Source of the DNA: Schizochytrium sp. TIO01
Taxonomy: Eukaryota > Sar > Bigyra > Thraustochytrida > Thraustochytriidae
Length of the DNA: 64,000 nucleotides
Direction: 5' to 3'
Assembly: GCA_004764695.1 (NCBI GenBank)
Contig: SMSO01000034.1
Span: 2,302,501 to 2,366,500, forward strand
Program-made: the position numbers and the translations under genes
Notes under the pieces: generated by a model
What the model was told of the DNA's origin: nothing
The model's database searches: none
The model's input: only the letters and a program-made list of their open reading frames with translations
Part shown: positions 41,217-51,908 of the stretch, one piece after another
Layout: every line of letters starts with the position of its first letter
Numbering within the stretch: the stretch's first letter is position 1

Positions 41217-43541
41217 TTACGTACAGGGAGGCTGCGAAATAAGCATCCTCGAAAAGATTTTACGAAGGTTTGTGAGTCCAAAGACCATCCCCTCATCGTA
41301 GTCGTCGCCGTGTTTGTGACGTTCGACTTTTGCAAAATCGATGAGACGGACGTTGACGCAAAAATTGCGGTCGTCACGGTTGAAGCCCTTACGACGCTTC
41401 TCGTTGGCCTCAGCATCCGGTGAAGACGGGCTAACTGGAATGAGATCAAACGAACGTGAGCGAGGGTGAATGTAAATATTTTCCGATGTAGAGGTTCCTG
41501 ACGAGAGTACCGGAGAGTTGCTTGGTGTTGTCAGAGAGTCCGATGAAGATGAGGAAAGTCTATCACGACGAGCCTGGGGGTCGCTGCTATCATACACGAT
41601 AAGAACTGAGCAGCCATAGAAACGCCAAGGCGTGGTTTTCACAGCTTGCTCGAGCATGGACAGCTGTACGATGATATCATTGACTACATTGACCCGTACG
41701 TTGCCGGAGCGTTTGTCTACCACAAAGGCAAGTAAAGCGTCGTCGAGGCCATCTTGATCAAGGGAGCGACCCCAGTACTTATCCTTGAGAACAAAAGCGC
41801 GCTTGATATCGTCGTATGTCTGCATACCCCCGATGCGAACACCAACTGATTTGGATGTGGTTGATTCTACACGCTTTTGCTTCTTTGCCTTCTTCTCGGC
41901 ACTCTCCTTAGAGTTGTGTTGTTGAATGCCCATTTTCAGATCCAGAATGTGCGGATGGATCAATCCGTGCGTAAGATCCTCCAGTACCAGGTACACGAGT
42001 TTGCCTGGCTCCACCTCGACCACCTTCTTCTTACGGTAGCCCGCAAAACGAGACCAAAGTGAGGTAATACTCCAAGAGCGCTGAAGGCGCGCCGGAGGGG
42101 GAAGCGACTCACCAGGCTGTTGGTGATGTTGTTGTTGTTGTTGTTGCTGCTGCTGAGCGAGAACATGTTTGTGTTGAAGTGGCTGCTCCTCCAGTTGTGA
42201 CTTTGATGTAAGGTTAGAAGTGTTGGGCAGGTTGTCCTGGTCCTCGAGTTCGGCCATCTCGGTGTGATTGCTATCCTCTTCACTGGCAAGGTTAGACGCA
42301 GCAAGAGGGTCGTCGCCGAGCATGCTTTGAGACATTTGGTGGGGTTCTGGTTGAGGCTGTTGTTGCGCCTGATGCCTCAGTTGCTGGTGACCGTAAAAGT
42401 CCGAATCAACAGCGTCTTTGTTGCCATTCTCAGACAGGTGAAGGTCAAGGCTACGCTCGCTCACAGACAGTTCTTCCGCATCCTCGTCGTCCTCGATGTC
42501 GTCGTCCTCATGGTCCTCATCGCTGTGGATCCGATGGGTAGATAGGTTTGTGGGGTTTGAATCAATGCGTTTCCGTTTGACTTCTCCGCTATCGGCAGAA
42601 GTGGCATCGTCGCTTGTTGATCGCTTAGACTCGTCTACCGTTGTGAGTTCACTGTTTCCGTGCATGCACTGAAGGGGTCTTGTGAGTGCGTGGTCGTTTT
42701 CAAGGATGTTTTGCACATCAATAATGACACGGCCAGAGAACTTTGGTGTGAATCGCGCCACTTGGGGCGCCTCTTTCTGTAAACATTCATAGGTATCAAT
42801 TTCCGCCTGAGTGGCAGGCTTGCACAGTTCCCCAAGATCTCCACGAAGCATGGGGAAACTGCCTGCTACCTGGTGTGGGAATAGATACAATTGGCCTCCG
42901 GAGGGGCTCATGGCCACAACCTCGGGCAGGTGGCTTACGCCGCCCCAGACCTCCTCTTCAAATGTGCCATCGCGATACAAAAGAACAGAAAGTGAGCCGT
43001 ATGGTTTCTTCAAGCCGGTGAGTTGCGAGGGTGGAAGTGAATGTGCGTTGCGAAAGAGGTCATCGATGATGCCTCCGTGGGTGACGACGACGACCTGTTG
43101 GCCTTTGTGGAGGTGTACAACGTCGTTCATGAATTGTTTGACACGGCGAAACCTATCATTGAGCGATTCGCCCTCTGGGACCCTGAAGTCCGGGTTACGC
43201 TCCACAAATCGTTTTCTATACACTTCGGGCATGCGTTCCTTGACTTGGTTCATAGACAAGCCAACAAGCGCACCAGAGTTGTACGGGAGAAGTCGTTTGT
43301 CAAGTTCCACTTTAAGGTTCAATTCCTTGCAGATGTTTTGCGCTGTTTCGTACGATCTTGGGCTACTGTAGACTGCCGATACTTTGCGTCCTTTCAATGT
43401 GTTCGCAATCGCCACCGCCTGCAGCGAGCCCTTTCCCGAGAGGTGTGCCAGCGCCGGTGTCACATGTTCAGCATGTCTCACAATATACAACCGCGTCCAC
43501 CCTGGTCGAAGCCCCTCTGTCGGTGTCGTCATCATCCGCAT
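41217..43541 (-). CDS. Histidine phosphatase - inositol polyphosphate kinase fusion
   Basis: 774 residues from the ATG at 43539-43541; the frame runs 49 codons further upstream but only from TTG. Residues 1-205 are a PGAM-type histidine phosphatase: LYIVRHAEH (catalytic His23, Arg22), SSPRSYETAQN (59-69), VPEGESLNDRF (121-131) and VVTHGGIIDDL (second His155). From about 218 comes an inositol polyphosphate kinase of the IPMK/IP6K family: LFPHQVAG (220-227), a core Lys in CKPATQAEIDTYE, PKFSGRVIID (266-275), LEDLTHGLIHPHILDLKMG (520-538, the PxxxDxKxG site), VGVRIGGMQTYD (567-578), VLIVYD (646-651), RLIDFAK (732-738) and a DEGMVFGLTNL end. The kinase halves are split by a 220-residue acidic, Gln-rich insert (about 283-505). 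One half should phosphorylate an inositol phosphate and the other may remove a phosphate; substrates are inferred. The order and kinase fold differ from PPIP5K. Confidence 0.88.
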   Translation of the reverse strand: MRMMTTPTEGLRPGWTRLYIVRHAEHVTPALAHLSGKGSLQAVAIANTLKGRKVSAVYSSPRSYETAQNICKELNLKVELDKRLLPYNSGALVGLSMNQVKERMPEVYRKRFVERNPDFRVPEGESLNDRFRRVKQFMNDVVHLHKGQQVVVVTHGGIIDDLFRNAHSLPPSQLTGLKKPYGSLSVLLYRDGTFEEEVWGGVSHLPEVVAMSPSGGQLYLFPHQVAGSFPMLRGDLGELCKPATQAEIDTYECLQKEAPQVARFTPKFSGRVIIDVQNILENDHALTRPLQCMHGNSELTTVDESKRSTSDDATSADSGEVKRKRIDSNPTNLSTHRIHSDEDHEDDDIEDDEDAEELSVSERSLDLHLSENGNKDAVDSDFYGHQQLRHQAQQQPQPEPHQMSQSMLGDDPLAASNLASEEDSNHTEMAELEDQDNLPNTSNLTSKSQLEEQPLQHKHVLAQQQQQQQQQHHQQPGESLPPPARLQRSWSITSLWSRFAGYRKKKVVEVEPGKLVYLVLEDLTHGLIHPHILDLKMGIQQHNSKESAEKKAKKQKRVESTTSKSVGVRIGGMQTYDDIKRAFVLKDKYWGRSLDQDGLDDALLAFVVDKRSGNVRVNVVNDIIVQLSMLEQAVKTTPWRFYGCSVLIVYDSSDPQARRDRLSSSSSDSLTTPSNSPVLSSGTSTSENIYIHPRSRSFDLIPVSPSSPDAEANEKRRKGFNRDDRNFCVNVRLIDFAKVERHKHGDDYDEGMVFGLTNLRKIFSRMLISQPPCT

Positions 43542-44060
43542 TGGACGCTGCTGCCTCTGCCTCCACCACTGCACGCTCCCCGCGTCCAGCTGCTCCAGTT
43601 TCACGGACCCCTTGGTCTCCTCCTCGGCAATCGTTCTTCTTCTCGACCAAGAAACAGAGAGAAAAAGAGACTCTCTAATAACAAACAATATTATTATTCT
43701 CCTCTTCTTCTTCGCGCCGTCGGTTTTCGTTCACAAAACCCGTCACTTCGAATCCAGCCTCGCGGCCAGGGTCGCCGCCGCTCGTGCCGCGGAAGAAGAA
43801 GCTGTCTCCGCGCGACCTCCTCCTCCTCCTCCTCCACGCGCCGCCGCTCCTCGCGGTGCCGCTGCTCGCCTTGGACGGGGCTCTGACGCCGGGCCTGAGC
43901 AATAATTAATTAGCGATTTGGTCTCCCGGCTTCTCGCTCTTCTGCTTTTCTATTCTATTCTGTGTACGTATGAATATGTTTCTTTCTCTCTCTCTCTGTG
44001 TATATATATATGTGTATATATATATATTCCTCTTATGGCGTCGATGTAATGATGATGAGC

Positions 44061-44070
44061 TCTTTCTTTC

Positions 44071-44106
<36 letters not shown>

Positions 44107-44107
44107 A
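44061..44107. repeat. (TTTC)n microsatellite
   Basis: About eleven TTTC/CTTT units with one interruption near the left end. It produces spurious Phe/Leu/Ser-rich reading frames. Confidence 0.85.
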
Positions 44108-44315
44108 TTTGTTATGCATACAAAGCAAACACAAAACTTTCAATTACAAACAAACAACAAAACTTTGGGCGAAAGAATGGGAACTACAAACTAAAAACAA
44201 ACAGCCGCAAAAGAACAGAACAGAAAAACAGAGAGAGACTGGAGGGAAGGGAGGAATCAATGTGGCGAGCGAGTCGTCGCTCGCTCTCTCTTCCCGGTCT
44301 CAACGCCTGCAGGGC

Positions 44316-44339
44316 TATAGCTAGCTAGCTAGCTAGCTG
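44316..44339. repeat. (AGCT/TAGC)n palindromic run
   Basis: CTATAGCTAGCTAGCTAGCT: five AGCT units, self-complementary throughout. Shorter versions recur at 1238-1248, about 46588-46600 and about 51612-51622, so the motif is dispersed in intergenic DNA. Confidence 0.75.
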
Positions 44340-44716
44340 CCGCTGCTGCAAAGGCCACCCTCCCCCGCGAAGGCTCACGCGGGCCGCACTCCTCCCTCGA
44401 CCGCACTCGATCTCTTGAGAGAAAGAAACGCGCCACAGCTCTTTGTTGAAGGCCCTCACTGGCTGCAGCGATCTCGAGAGCTATAGCTATAGCGAGCTAG
44501 CACCTCTGATGACAAAACCAAACGAAGACCGCCAAAAGAACCACGCACGCCACCGCACAGATGGATGACAAAGCCTCGAGCCTCTGCGCAGCCTCCTGTA
44601 GCTTCTCTCCACTTGGCTTTTGCTCTTGGTGGACCTCTTCGTCTCTGATTGATGTCTTTCCTCGACTTGCTTTTGCAATATTCGCTCCAGCGCACGCGTG
44701 CGCCGCGTCTAGTTAA

Positions 44717-44842
44717 CAATTCTCTTTTGTTATTATTATTATTATAAAAAATAATAATAATAATAATGACGAAAAGGCTTTACTTTACTACTTTAAATTT
44801 AACTCAAATTAAAAAGTAAAGTAAAGTAAAAGAAGAGAATTG
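44717..44842. repeat. Nested inverted repeat: two hairpins inside an outer stem
   Basis: Outer arms CAATTCTCTTTTG (44717-44729) and AAAAGAAGAGAATTG (44828-44842) are complementary apart from a 2-base bulge. Inside are two further hairpins: (TTA)n/(TAA)n arms at 44729-44745 and 44750-44766 with a tiny loop, and CTTTACTTTACT... (44778-44796) against TTAAAAAGTAAAGTAAAG (about 44809-44826). The whole could fold as a three-way junction. There is no coding potential or recognised family. Confidence 0.7.
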
Positions 44843-46968
44843 AGAAGAAAAGAAAGTGCGGAAACAAAATGGAATTAATCGATCGATGGAACAATCGACT
44901 AATGGATTACTATGGGAGAAAGAAAGAAGAACGAACTCTCAGAGCAATTGACAGAGAAGAAAAGAAAGAAAAGAGAAAAGTAAAAGGAAGTGAAAAGAAA
45001 AAGGGAGAAAGAACTTGAAACAACAGAACGAAAGTCAAAAGAAAGAGGAATGAAAAACAAGAGAAGAAGTAGAAGAAGGGACTCTACTACAGCCGGCTGC
45101 AACTCGACTCTTCGTTTCTCCTCGCGTCGCCCGATCCTTTCCCGCCGTCTTCCCTGCTGCCTTTGCTGCTGCTTGCTTCCACGCTCCGAGTTGCCGCTTT
45201 GGTTTTCAAGGACCAAGCTGACGACGATGCCGGAAAATCGGATTCCGCGAGGGCTCGCTGCCCCTCTTAGAATGACGAATGGATGAAAACCTGGATAGCT
45301 AAGCTGCTCAGTGGCAAGAAGGTTTCTGCCACAAGACCTTCGCACGGGGGTCTGCAGAGCTTTACGGGGGGTTGCTTCACGCCTCCGTAGACCTCTGGAT
45401 ACGCCGCGAGCAGGAGTTGTCACGAGCTAGCTCACTGCAACTCGCGTCAATTGTGTCTTTGCATTACCTTTTGCCGACGTTGCGACCTCCTTCTACAATA
45501 CCCCCCAACCTGTCTACTATCGCCTTTCCCAAGGGGACACTCTGTGAGTTATATTCCCTGACGCTTTCTGCCCATACCTCCGTCTCAGACCCCCTTCAGA
45601 TTTTTGCGCAACCCTTTTCTCCTCTCAAGTTTGAGTAACCGGTGTTTCCCCGGCGGATTCTATATATAGTAATTAACTTTACCTTCGGATTCACGGGCTA
45701 ATGAGGTGTGCTCCATAAAGTGCCGGTGCTTCCGAGACCGAGGATATCATGGGAAAAGCCATGGGGTCAATCTCAGCCAAATTCTTTTTTTTTCTTTCTT
45801 TCTGCACTTATTTATCTCTTGTAAATAGTTTTTTCTTTCTCGAAAGGCCAAAAACAAAGTGAGCTTTTGAAGGAAGAAAGAAGAGGAAAGAGAGAGCTTT
45901 CTTTCTCATGATTAGGTAAAAAAAGAGAGGTAACAAAAACAATTGATTGACTTTTCAAAGGAAGTTCTTCCATTTTCCAAAGTTCATTATGGATGTCATT
46001 CTCTGCTAATAGTTTACGAAGTTTGTTGGCACAATCGGCGACAGCATATCGCAGACCAAACCCTGTGGAACTCGCTGAAAAGCTTGCGAAAGACTGCCAT
46101 TTTGCTGGGACCGCACCTCCTGAGTGCCCTGCATCTATCCCGCATCTTGTCGTCCCGCCACCCGCCTTGGGTCAAGCTCCGCAAGCCCGTTCCTGTCGCG
46201 TTTCTTCGTGAGCATTCCACAGAAAGGAGCAAATCATCACATATATATTATATACCTTATAAGGGAGAACCCTTTTCATCGTCCAATTGAAGTGTTCTTG
46301 TAAGAAAGGCATTCATTCATTGCACCAAATTCCTCCAAAACCCAACTTACTTTCTCACTTCAAGTCATGAACCAACCCATCGATGGTGCTTGGAACCCAA
46401 AGCCAAGACGCCAATCGTGGTTGGTCTTCAGGTTCCACAGAATCTCCGTCCAATCCCGTCCCTTTCCCTTGCATGCTCATTCCTGAGGTTCGAGCTCCCT
46501 TCTCATCAATCACTCAATCAGTGATAGCTCTTCACTCGTTCTGAGCGCGAAAAGAACGACTTTAGAACGACGCGTACGCCGCCTTACTAGCTAGCTAGCA
46601 GTTCCCCTTAGGTGGCGGTATAATAGTGATAACAAGACAAGCAAACAAAGTGCAATAGGACTGCTTAGCACCATCTAAGGTACGTACATTTGTCACCTTC
46701 TTCGTCTAAAAACAATTCGCGCCCACATTAAAACTTTTGTTTGACCAGATTTTCAAATTAATTTACATTAAGTTAACAACTCAAAAAACACCTTTTATGC
46801 CAACCGAAAAGAAAATAAAAGCCTGTCCACTGTCGGCCTACCCCCCGCTTACCGACTGCTAGTGCCTGGGCACCTCTCACTGAAAGCAGAAGCTTCGAAC
46901 ATTGCCCACTGTTTCTAGATTCTTTAGGACAGAAAGAAAAGAAAAGGAAAGGAAATCCCTTTCGTTCG

Positions 46969-47118
46969 CAAACAAACAAACAAACAAACAAACAAACAAA
47001 CAAACAAACAAACAAACAAACAAACAAACAAACAAACAAACAAACAAACAAACAAACAAACAAACAAACAAACAAACAAACAAACAAACAAACAAACAAA
47101 CAAACAAACAAACAAACA
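46969..47118. repeat. (CAAA)37 microsatellite
   Basis: 150 bases of uninterrupted CAAA, about 37.5 units, followed by imperfect CAGA/CAAA to about 47128. It is the longest pure array in the window. Because 4 is not a multiple of 3, all reading frames stay open (Lys-Gln-Thr-Asn repeats on plus, Phe-Val-Cys-Leu on minus). The 67-168 codon frames across it are artefacts. Confidence 0.97.
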
Positions 47119-49115
47119 GACAAACAAAGAAAGGGAAAAAGAACACTATGGCGGGTAAGTATTTTACTAAGCGCACTTCCCCTTTTAACTTGGAAAAAAC
47201 ATACCGTCGTCGTTCTCCTACAAAAAAGGAGCGCTTTATTCTGTTTATACTTTAAAATAAAAAACAGAACAGCACACATACATTACAGTACATAAATAAA
47301 TACATACATACATTCATTCAAACATTTCATATATAATATAAACACATTCATTCATAAATACATTCATACATGTGCAATTCATACACGTAACAAAGAGGGG
47401 CTTCGGCGCCATTGTCCACTGCCGCGAGCGTGTCTAGCTAGATGCGAAACTGCATCTACCACCGCCTCGCGCGTCCGCAGAGCCTCCGCCTCCTCCTCAT
47501 CATCATCATCCTCCCTCCGCCAGCTTCCTCTGCGTCTCCTGCGGCGGCGAAGGCGCTCTGAGTCGCTGAGTTTGATTGATTCTTCAGGTTCACGTTTGTT
47601 CGAAGGTTCATGGCTTTTCATGATTTATCTCATTCTTCGCCGCTAAGTTCTCGACTAGCACCCATCTACCACTTACTGTAGCAGTGCCCACATTCGCTGT
47701 CTCTACCGTGCGTAGCCGTAGATAGGGTTTACTATAGGACCCCAGCGGAACTGGGAGATGGAGTTTAGGACGGTACTAAAATAGTTTAGGACACACGGAG
47801 ATCGAGCGCACGTGAATAGATTTAGATGCGCAGGGATCGAAGAGGGCCTCGCGGGAGATGATAAACCTGGGGGAAAGCTGGCTATCACGGAGTGGAGGGC
47901 TGTTGCGTGCCACGACAGGTCGCGGATATGGTTTAGCTGCTACGAATGGCAAACGCCTTCGCTCGCAAGGAGCAATCTTGGCAAGGACCCGTTCTACCGT
48001 TCCCTCTATCGTTCCCCGCGTTACCTGCATAATTGTCCCTTTCACACCGTTCCACTAACGTTCTAACGTTCTTTTCTCTTGCCTGCCCGCGCATGAACAG
48101 AGAGAGTGCGCAAGAAGGGAACGGAAGAACACCTACCTATACATACGCACTAGAACCCCTCTATGTAGTTCTCCAAATTTTCTGATCTCAAAAGAACATA
48201 CTCAGACACCTCCGTTCTTTACCCAATGGAAAAACTTCTTCTCCTTGATTAATCAATCAATTAAGTAATTTTAATTAAAAAAGTAAATATATATGTATTT
48301 AAAAATAAATAAATTAAAAAGTCGTTTATTTGCTCCTTTCTATTTTGTTTTAGCTAAAATGTTATAATGACTTTAAAAGCCCAAAGCAGGTAGCTACGTA
48401 CCTACTTACTTATAAAGCCACAGACTACGAGTATTGCTCCTGCTCGAAACTGAGCTTTTCTCCCTCGATTCCGCCCCTTCGCTGTAGACCTCGGATTTCA
48501 GGGTCTAAGCCGCCTCTCTCCGCTCCGCACGAGATTTGAGGAGGCTTTGAGAGCGTCTCTTCGACGACACCAATTGGATTCACGGTGTTCGCTGTCTCCG
48601 TTTGCGCTTGATTTCTTATACCTCAATCATTAGACGTGTGAATGAATGAGTGAGTGAGTGAGTTTTTGGAGTAAGTGAGTCATTATGGCAATTTATAGAA
48701 GTAGAGGGGTTCCTACGCGGTACGTGGTAATGTAAACTCGTTCTTTCTTCCTGTTGACTTTTTCTTTTTAGGTTGGAAGAGAAAGACCCTTATGATGAGT
48801 AAATTCGTATTGATAGATAGATAGATTGATTGATTGATTGATTGACGGATTTGTTGTCTTTATTCCAAGTCCAAAGCTGTTATTTATCAATTTAACCAAT
48901 GTTGTTGTCAGACGAGCAGAGAGAGCAAAGCGGTGAATTGAATTGACTTTGCTTTCCGGATTCTGCTGCTTATTTACTCTTCCCAGTACAAGGAGAAAGA
49001 GTGAGCGCTTCGTTGATAAGTCGTTGCGGATTGGCTTTGAAAGTTGGGAATACTACAGAATACAGCTGAGTTTAACTTCTTTTCCTTTCCCTTCCCTTCT
49101 CTATTCATTATAATC

Positions 49116-49143
49116 TGCTTTTAATTTAAACTTTTTAAAAGCA
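49116..49143. repeat. TGCTTTTAA/TTAAAAGCA hairpin
   Basis: A perfect 9-base inverted repeat separated by 10 AT-rich bases. It sits directly before the (GAA)n array and after a pyrimidine tract, so a purine/pyrimidine switch occurs across it. Confidence 0.7.
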
Positions 49144-49150
49144 ATGGAAT

Positions 49151-49185
49151 GAGAAGAAGAAGAAGAAGAAGAAGAAGAAGAAGAG
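49151..49185. repeat. (GAA)n microsatellite
   Basis: About eleven AGA/GAA units, uninterrupted. Intergenic. Confidence 0.85.
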
Positions 49186-50967
49186 AAAGTGCATCGACAC
49201 TTTTTGAGATGACGATGGACTGGAAAAGAATCGATTTATGAGAGAAAGGGCCAAATGAGATGCAGCAACAAGAGACCAAGATTTCCTGCCTGTTTCAAGA
49301 AGACCCAGTCATGTGGCGTTCAGGCCTGAGTGCGATTGGGCTCATGAAGCTTGGGCTCGTTTGCGAGGGTCTGCCAACAGGCGGCTTCCAGCTCCTCGCG
49401 ATCCCGGTTGGACGCTATAGGCCAAGAAAACAGACAAAGATCTCATCGTCTTCGGCGTCATCATCGTCGTAATTTCCAAACCCCTTCTTTCTTTCCATCC
49501 CCTTTCATCCCATTCTCAGTTTTGTTAACTTTAAAATATTTTTATATATTAAAAATAAAACGTTTTTAAACGAATCCTCAAGAAATAAAAGAACGACTCG
49601 AAACAAACAAAGAAAGCCAAAGAAGAAGAGAAAAATTCCAGGAAAAGCACAAAGTACACAATTCAAGAATCCATCAATCTCAGGATTCCAATCCCGCCGA
49701 GACAAACGTATCCCAAAGCGTCACGTTTACCCGTCGATGTGTTCCCCAACAACGGGGTACGTCTTTGCTCCTGCAGCCCTCCTCTTCTGCGACGAGTAAA
49801 CTACATAAGCAGATACATACGTATTCACATTCGTACACATTCCATGCAAACAAATCTATCTGATCATCAATCATCGTAGGTACGGTTTGATAATGTCGGC
49901 AGAATCCCATCTGAACCAGAACGAAAACACCCAAACAAACAATCAATCAATCAAACAATCAATCAAACAATCTACCAAACAACCAAACAAAACAACCTTC
50001 AAGACGTGGCCACGACCACAGACCAGTGCTCGAGCGCCCTGAGAAGGAACACGAACCACCGATTTATCAGTTCATCGATCCATCAATTCACCAAATCATC
50101 GATTCATTCATCAATTCCAAAGTGAAGTGAAGTTCAGGCCAGGCCGACTCCCTAAGCATCACCTACCCAAAAACCTAGCCAGTACCACGTCCAAGGGTGC
50201 CGGCGCAGCTCAGGCGCGCCTCCTGCGCTCAGTGAGCAAGACACAAGTTTGGCCTGAGCTCGCTCTCCAGCCAGCCAGCGAGCGGTCCCGCGGCGGCAGG
50301 GCTGGGCAGGGTGGCTGGATGGATGGCTAGCCGGTGGGGAGGCACGGCGGAGGAGCAGGGCTGGGTCCAAAGGGCTGGGCCTGCACGTCCCCGGGCGTGT
50401 CCGTCTCTGGCTGCGAAGGTTTGTTGTTGCTGTTGCTGCTTTCTTGAGATCTTAAGATTTTGGCTTTTGGGGTCTTTTTTTTTGTTTTTCGTGGGAAGAG
50501 TAAGAGTGCTTTTAATATGTGTGTATGTATTACATATTATTGTTAGAATTAGAATTAAATGATAGTTGAAAAGAATTGATTAGTTTTGTTTACTAAAGAC
50601 TGCGACTTTTCATTTATTGCAACACTGATAATAAAATCTGATGAGTCGTTCATTCCTTATTGATTTGTTTTTTGTTTTGTTTTTTTCCAAATAGAAATAA
50701 GTTAACAAAGTTGGACATGAGAGAAAGAAGCGGTCTCTTGCTTGGCTTTTGTTTCCCTTGTGCCGTTGCTGCTGCTGCTGCTGCTCTAAGCACGTTCAGG
50801 AAAGGCCCTCCTCGCGGGCAGGAGGAGCTGTGGAGAGGCCAGAGCCCCCCTCGCAGAGCAGCACGAACAGCGCCTCAGCGAAGGTCTGGAGCTTTCGGGT
50901 GCTGTGGAAGCTGCTTTTTCCAAGTTTTTACTCCCAACTTGGACAAACGATATTCATTTATTTGCTC

Positions 50968-51002
<35 letters not shown>

Positions 51003-51003
51003 A
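50968..51003. repeat. (AAAG)n microsatellite
   Basis: Nine AAAG/GAAA units, uninterrupted. It creates Lys/Glu/Arg-rich spurious frames on the plus strand. Confidence 0.87.
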
Positions 51004-51840
51004 GAGGAAGAAAGAAAAGCAGAAAGAGACTTTTCAAGTTTCTCGAATTCAGAGTCTCCAAAGTTCAATTTATTCATTTCAAATTTGAATTTCAAAATAA
51101 ATAAATCGCCTTTTTGCGGAGTTTGCGCAACGCATTCGTGCTTTCGAAACTAAATAAATTCAAATATTCAAATCCCGCCAAGTCTCCAACGTTCGCGCCA
51201 AATCAGCATCTCTGGCCGGCGCCGGCACGAGCAGGCGGGACCGCGGCGAGGCAGGCGCCGCGAGGTGCGTCCCGTGGCGCTCGCTACCCAGCCTCCCTCC
51301 GTCCATACTCTTCGTTTCGCCCGGGCGTCGTACCGGGACGAATCTCGCGCGGGTTCTCGTGAACCCGAACTCCGGAATGCTTGCTTCTGCTATCGATCTA
51401 TGTACAGGATTCGCTCTCCTTGGCCATGATCATGATGATGAGGTGATCCCAAAACGACTCCAACCGGCCCGTCGAACTCGGTCGGCACGGACTCTCTCCC
51501 TCTCTCTCTCTCTCTGGCCACGCGGGAGCCGTCATCTTCCCTTCGCCGCGCCCAAGGTGGCGGCCGATGGAGGTATCTCGTGGATTTTCAAATTCGCAAT
51601 GCTCGAAGAAGAGCTAGCTAGCTGCTTGTGCTGCTGGAAAACGACTTGGACAGAGGGACTCTTTCGCTTTCAGGTCTACTAAAAGGCATCATCGGTCTAT
51701 CTGTATCTAGCTGGAGCTGCAGGCAGAAAAGACTGCGCTAATTAAAATACGCGCCACTTCTGAACGGCGTCCGAAAAGGAGTCGCGAGGCGACGTCATCG
51801 CAGGGCTCAGGAGTCCGAAGAAGAGGATGAGGATCGGGCC

Positions 51841-51908
51841 GTGGTGGCGGCGGTGGTGATGGTGGTGATGGTGATGATGGTGATGATGGTGGTGGTGGTG
51901 ATGATGAA
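51841..51908. repeat. (GTG/ATG) imperfect trinucleotide array
   Basis: Mixed GGT, GAT and ATG units over about 68 bases. On the minus strand it reads as a run of about 18 His codons in a 98-codon frame (51742-52038) that otherwise shows no homology. Confidence 0.8.

Larger units (their letters stand above)
43542..46968. other. Gene desert, left block
   Basis: This block starts at the upstream region of the phosphatase-kinase gene. A GC-rich segment at 43700-43905 has CCTCCT repeats that read as poly-Pro or poly-Arg on either strand; it may be 5' UTR or a short upstream exon. Then come TC and TATA runs (about 43978-44035), (TTTC)n, an AGCT palindrome run, the nested inverted repeat at 44717-44842 and a purine-rich stretch (about 44900-45080). 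From 45.1 to 46.97 kb the DNA is moderately GC-rich with short AGCT and TTTC runs. Frames here (up to 174 codons) are low-complexity or unrecognised. Confidence 0.5.

Noticed and set aside
46488-46504. GGTTCGAGCTCC resembling a tRNA B box
   Set aside because: No matching A box, D arm or acceptor stem within 80 bases upstream.
46773-47279. 168-codon minus frame and related frames with Phe-Val-Cys-Leu repeats
   Set aside because: Product of the (CAAA)n array, which is open in every frame.
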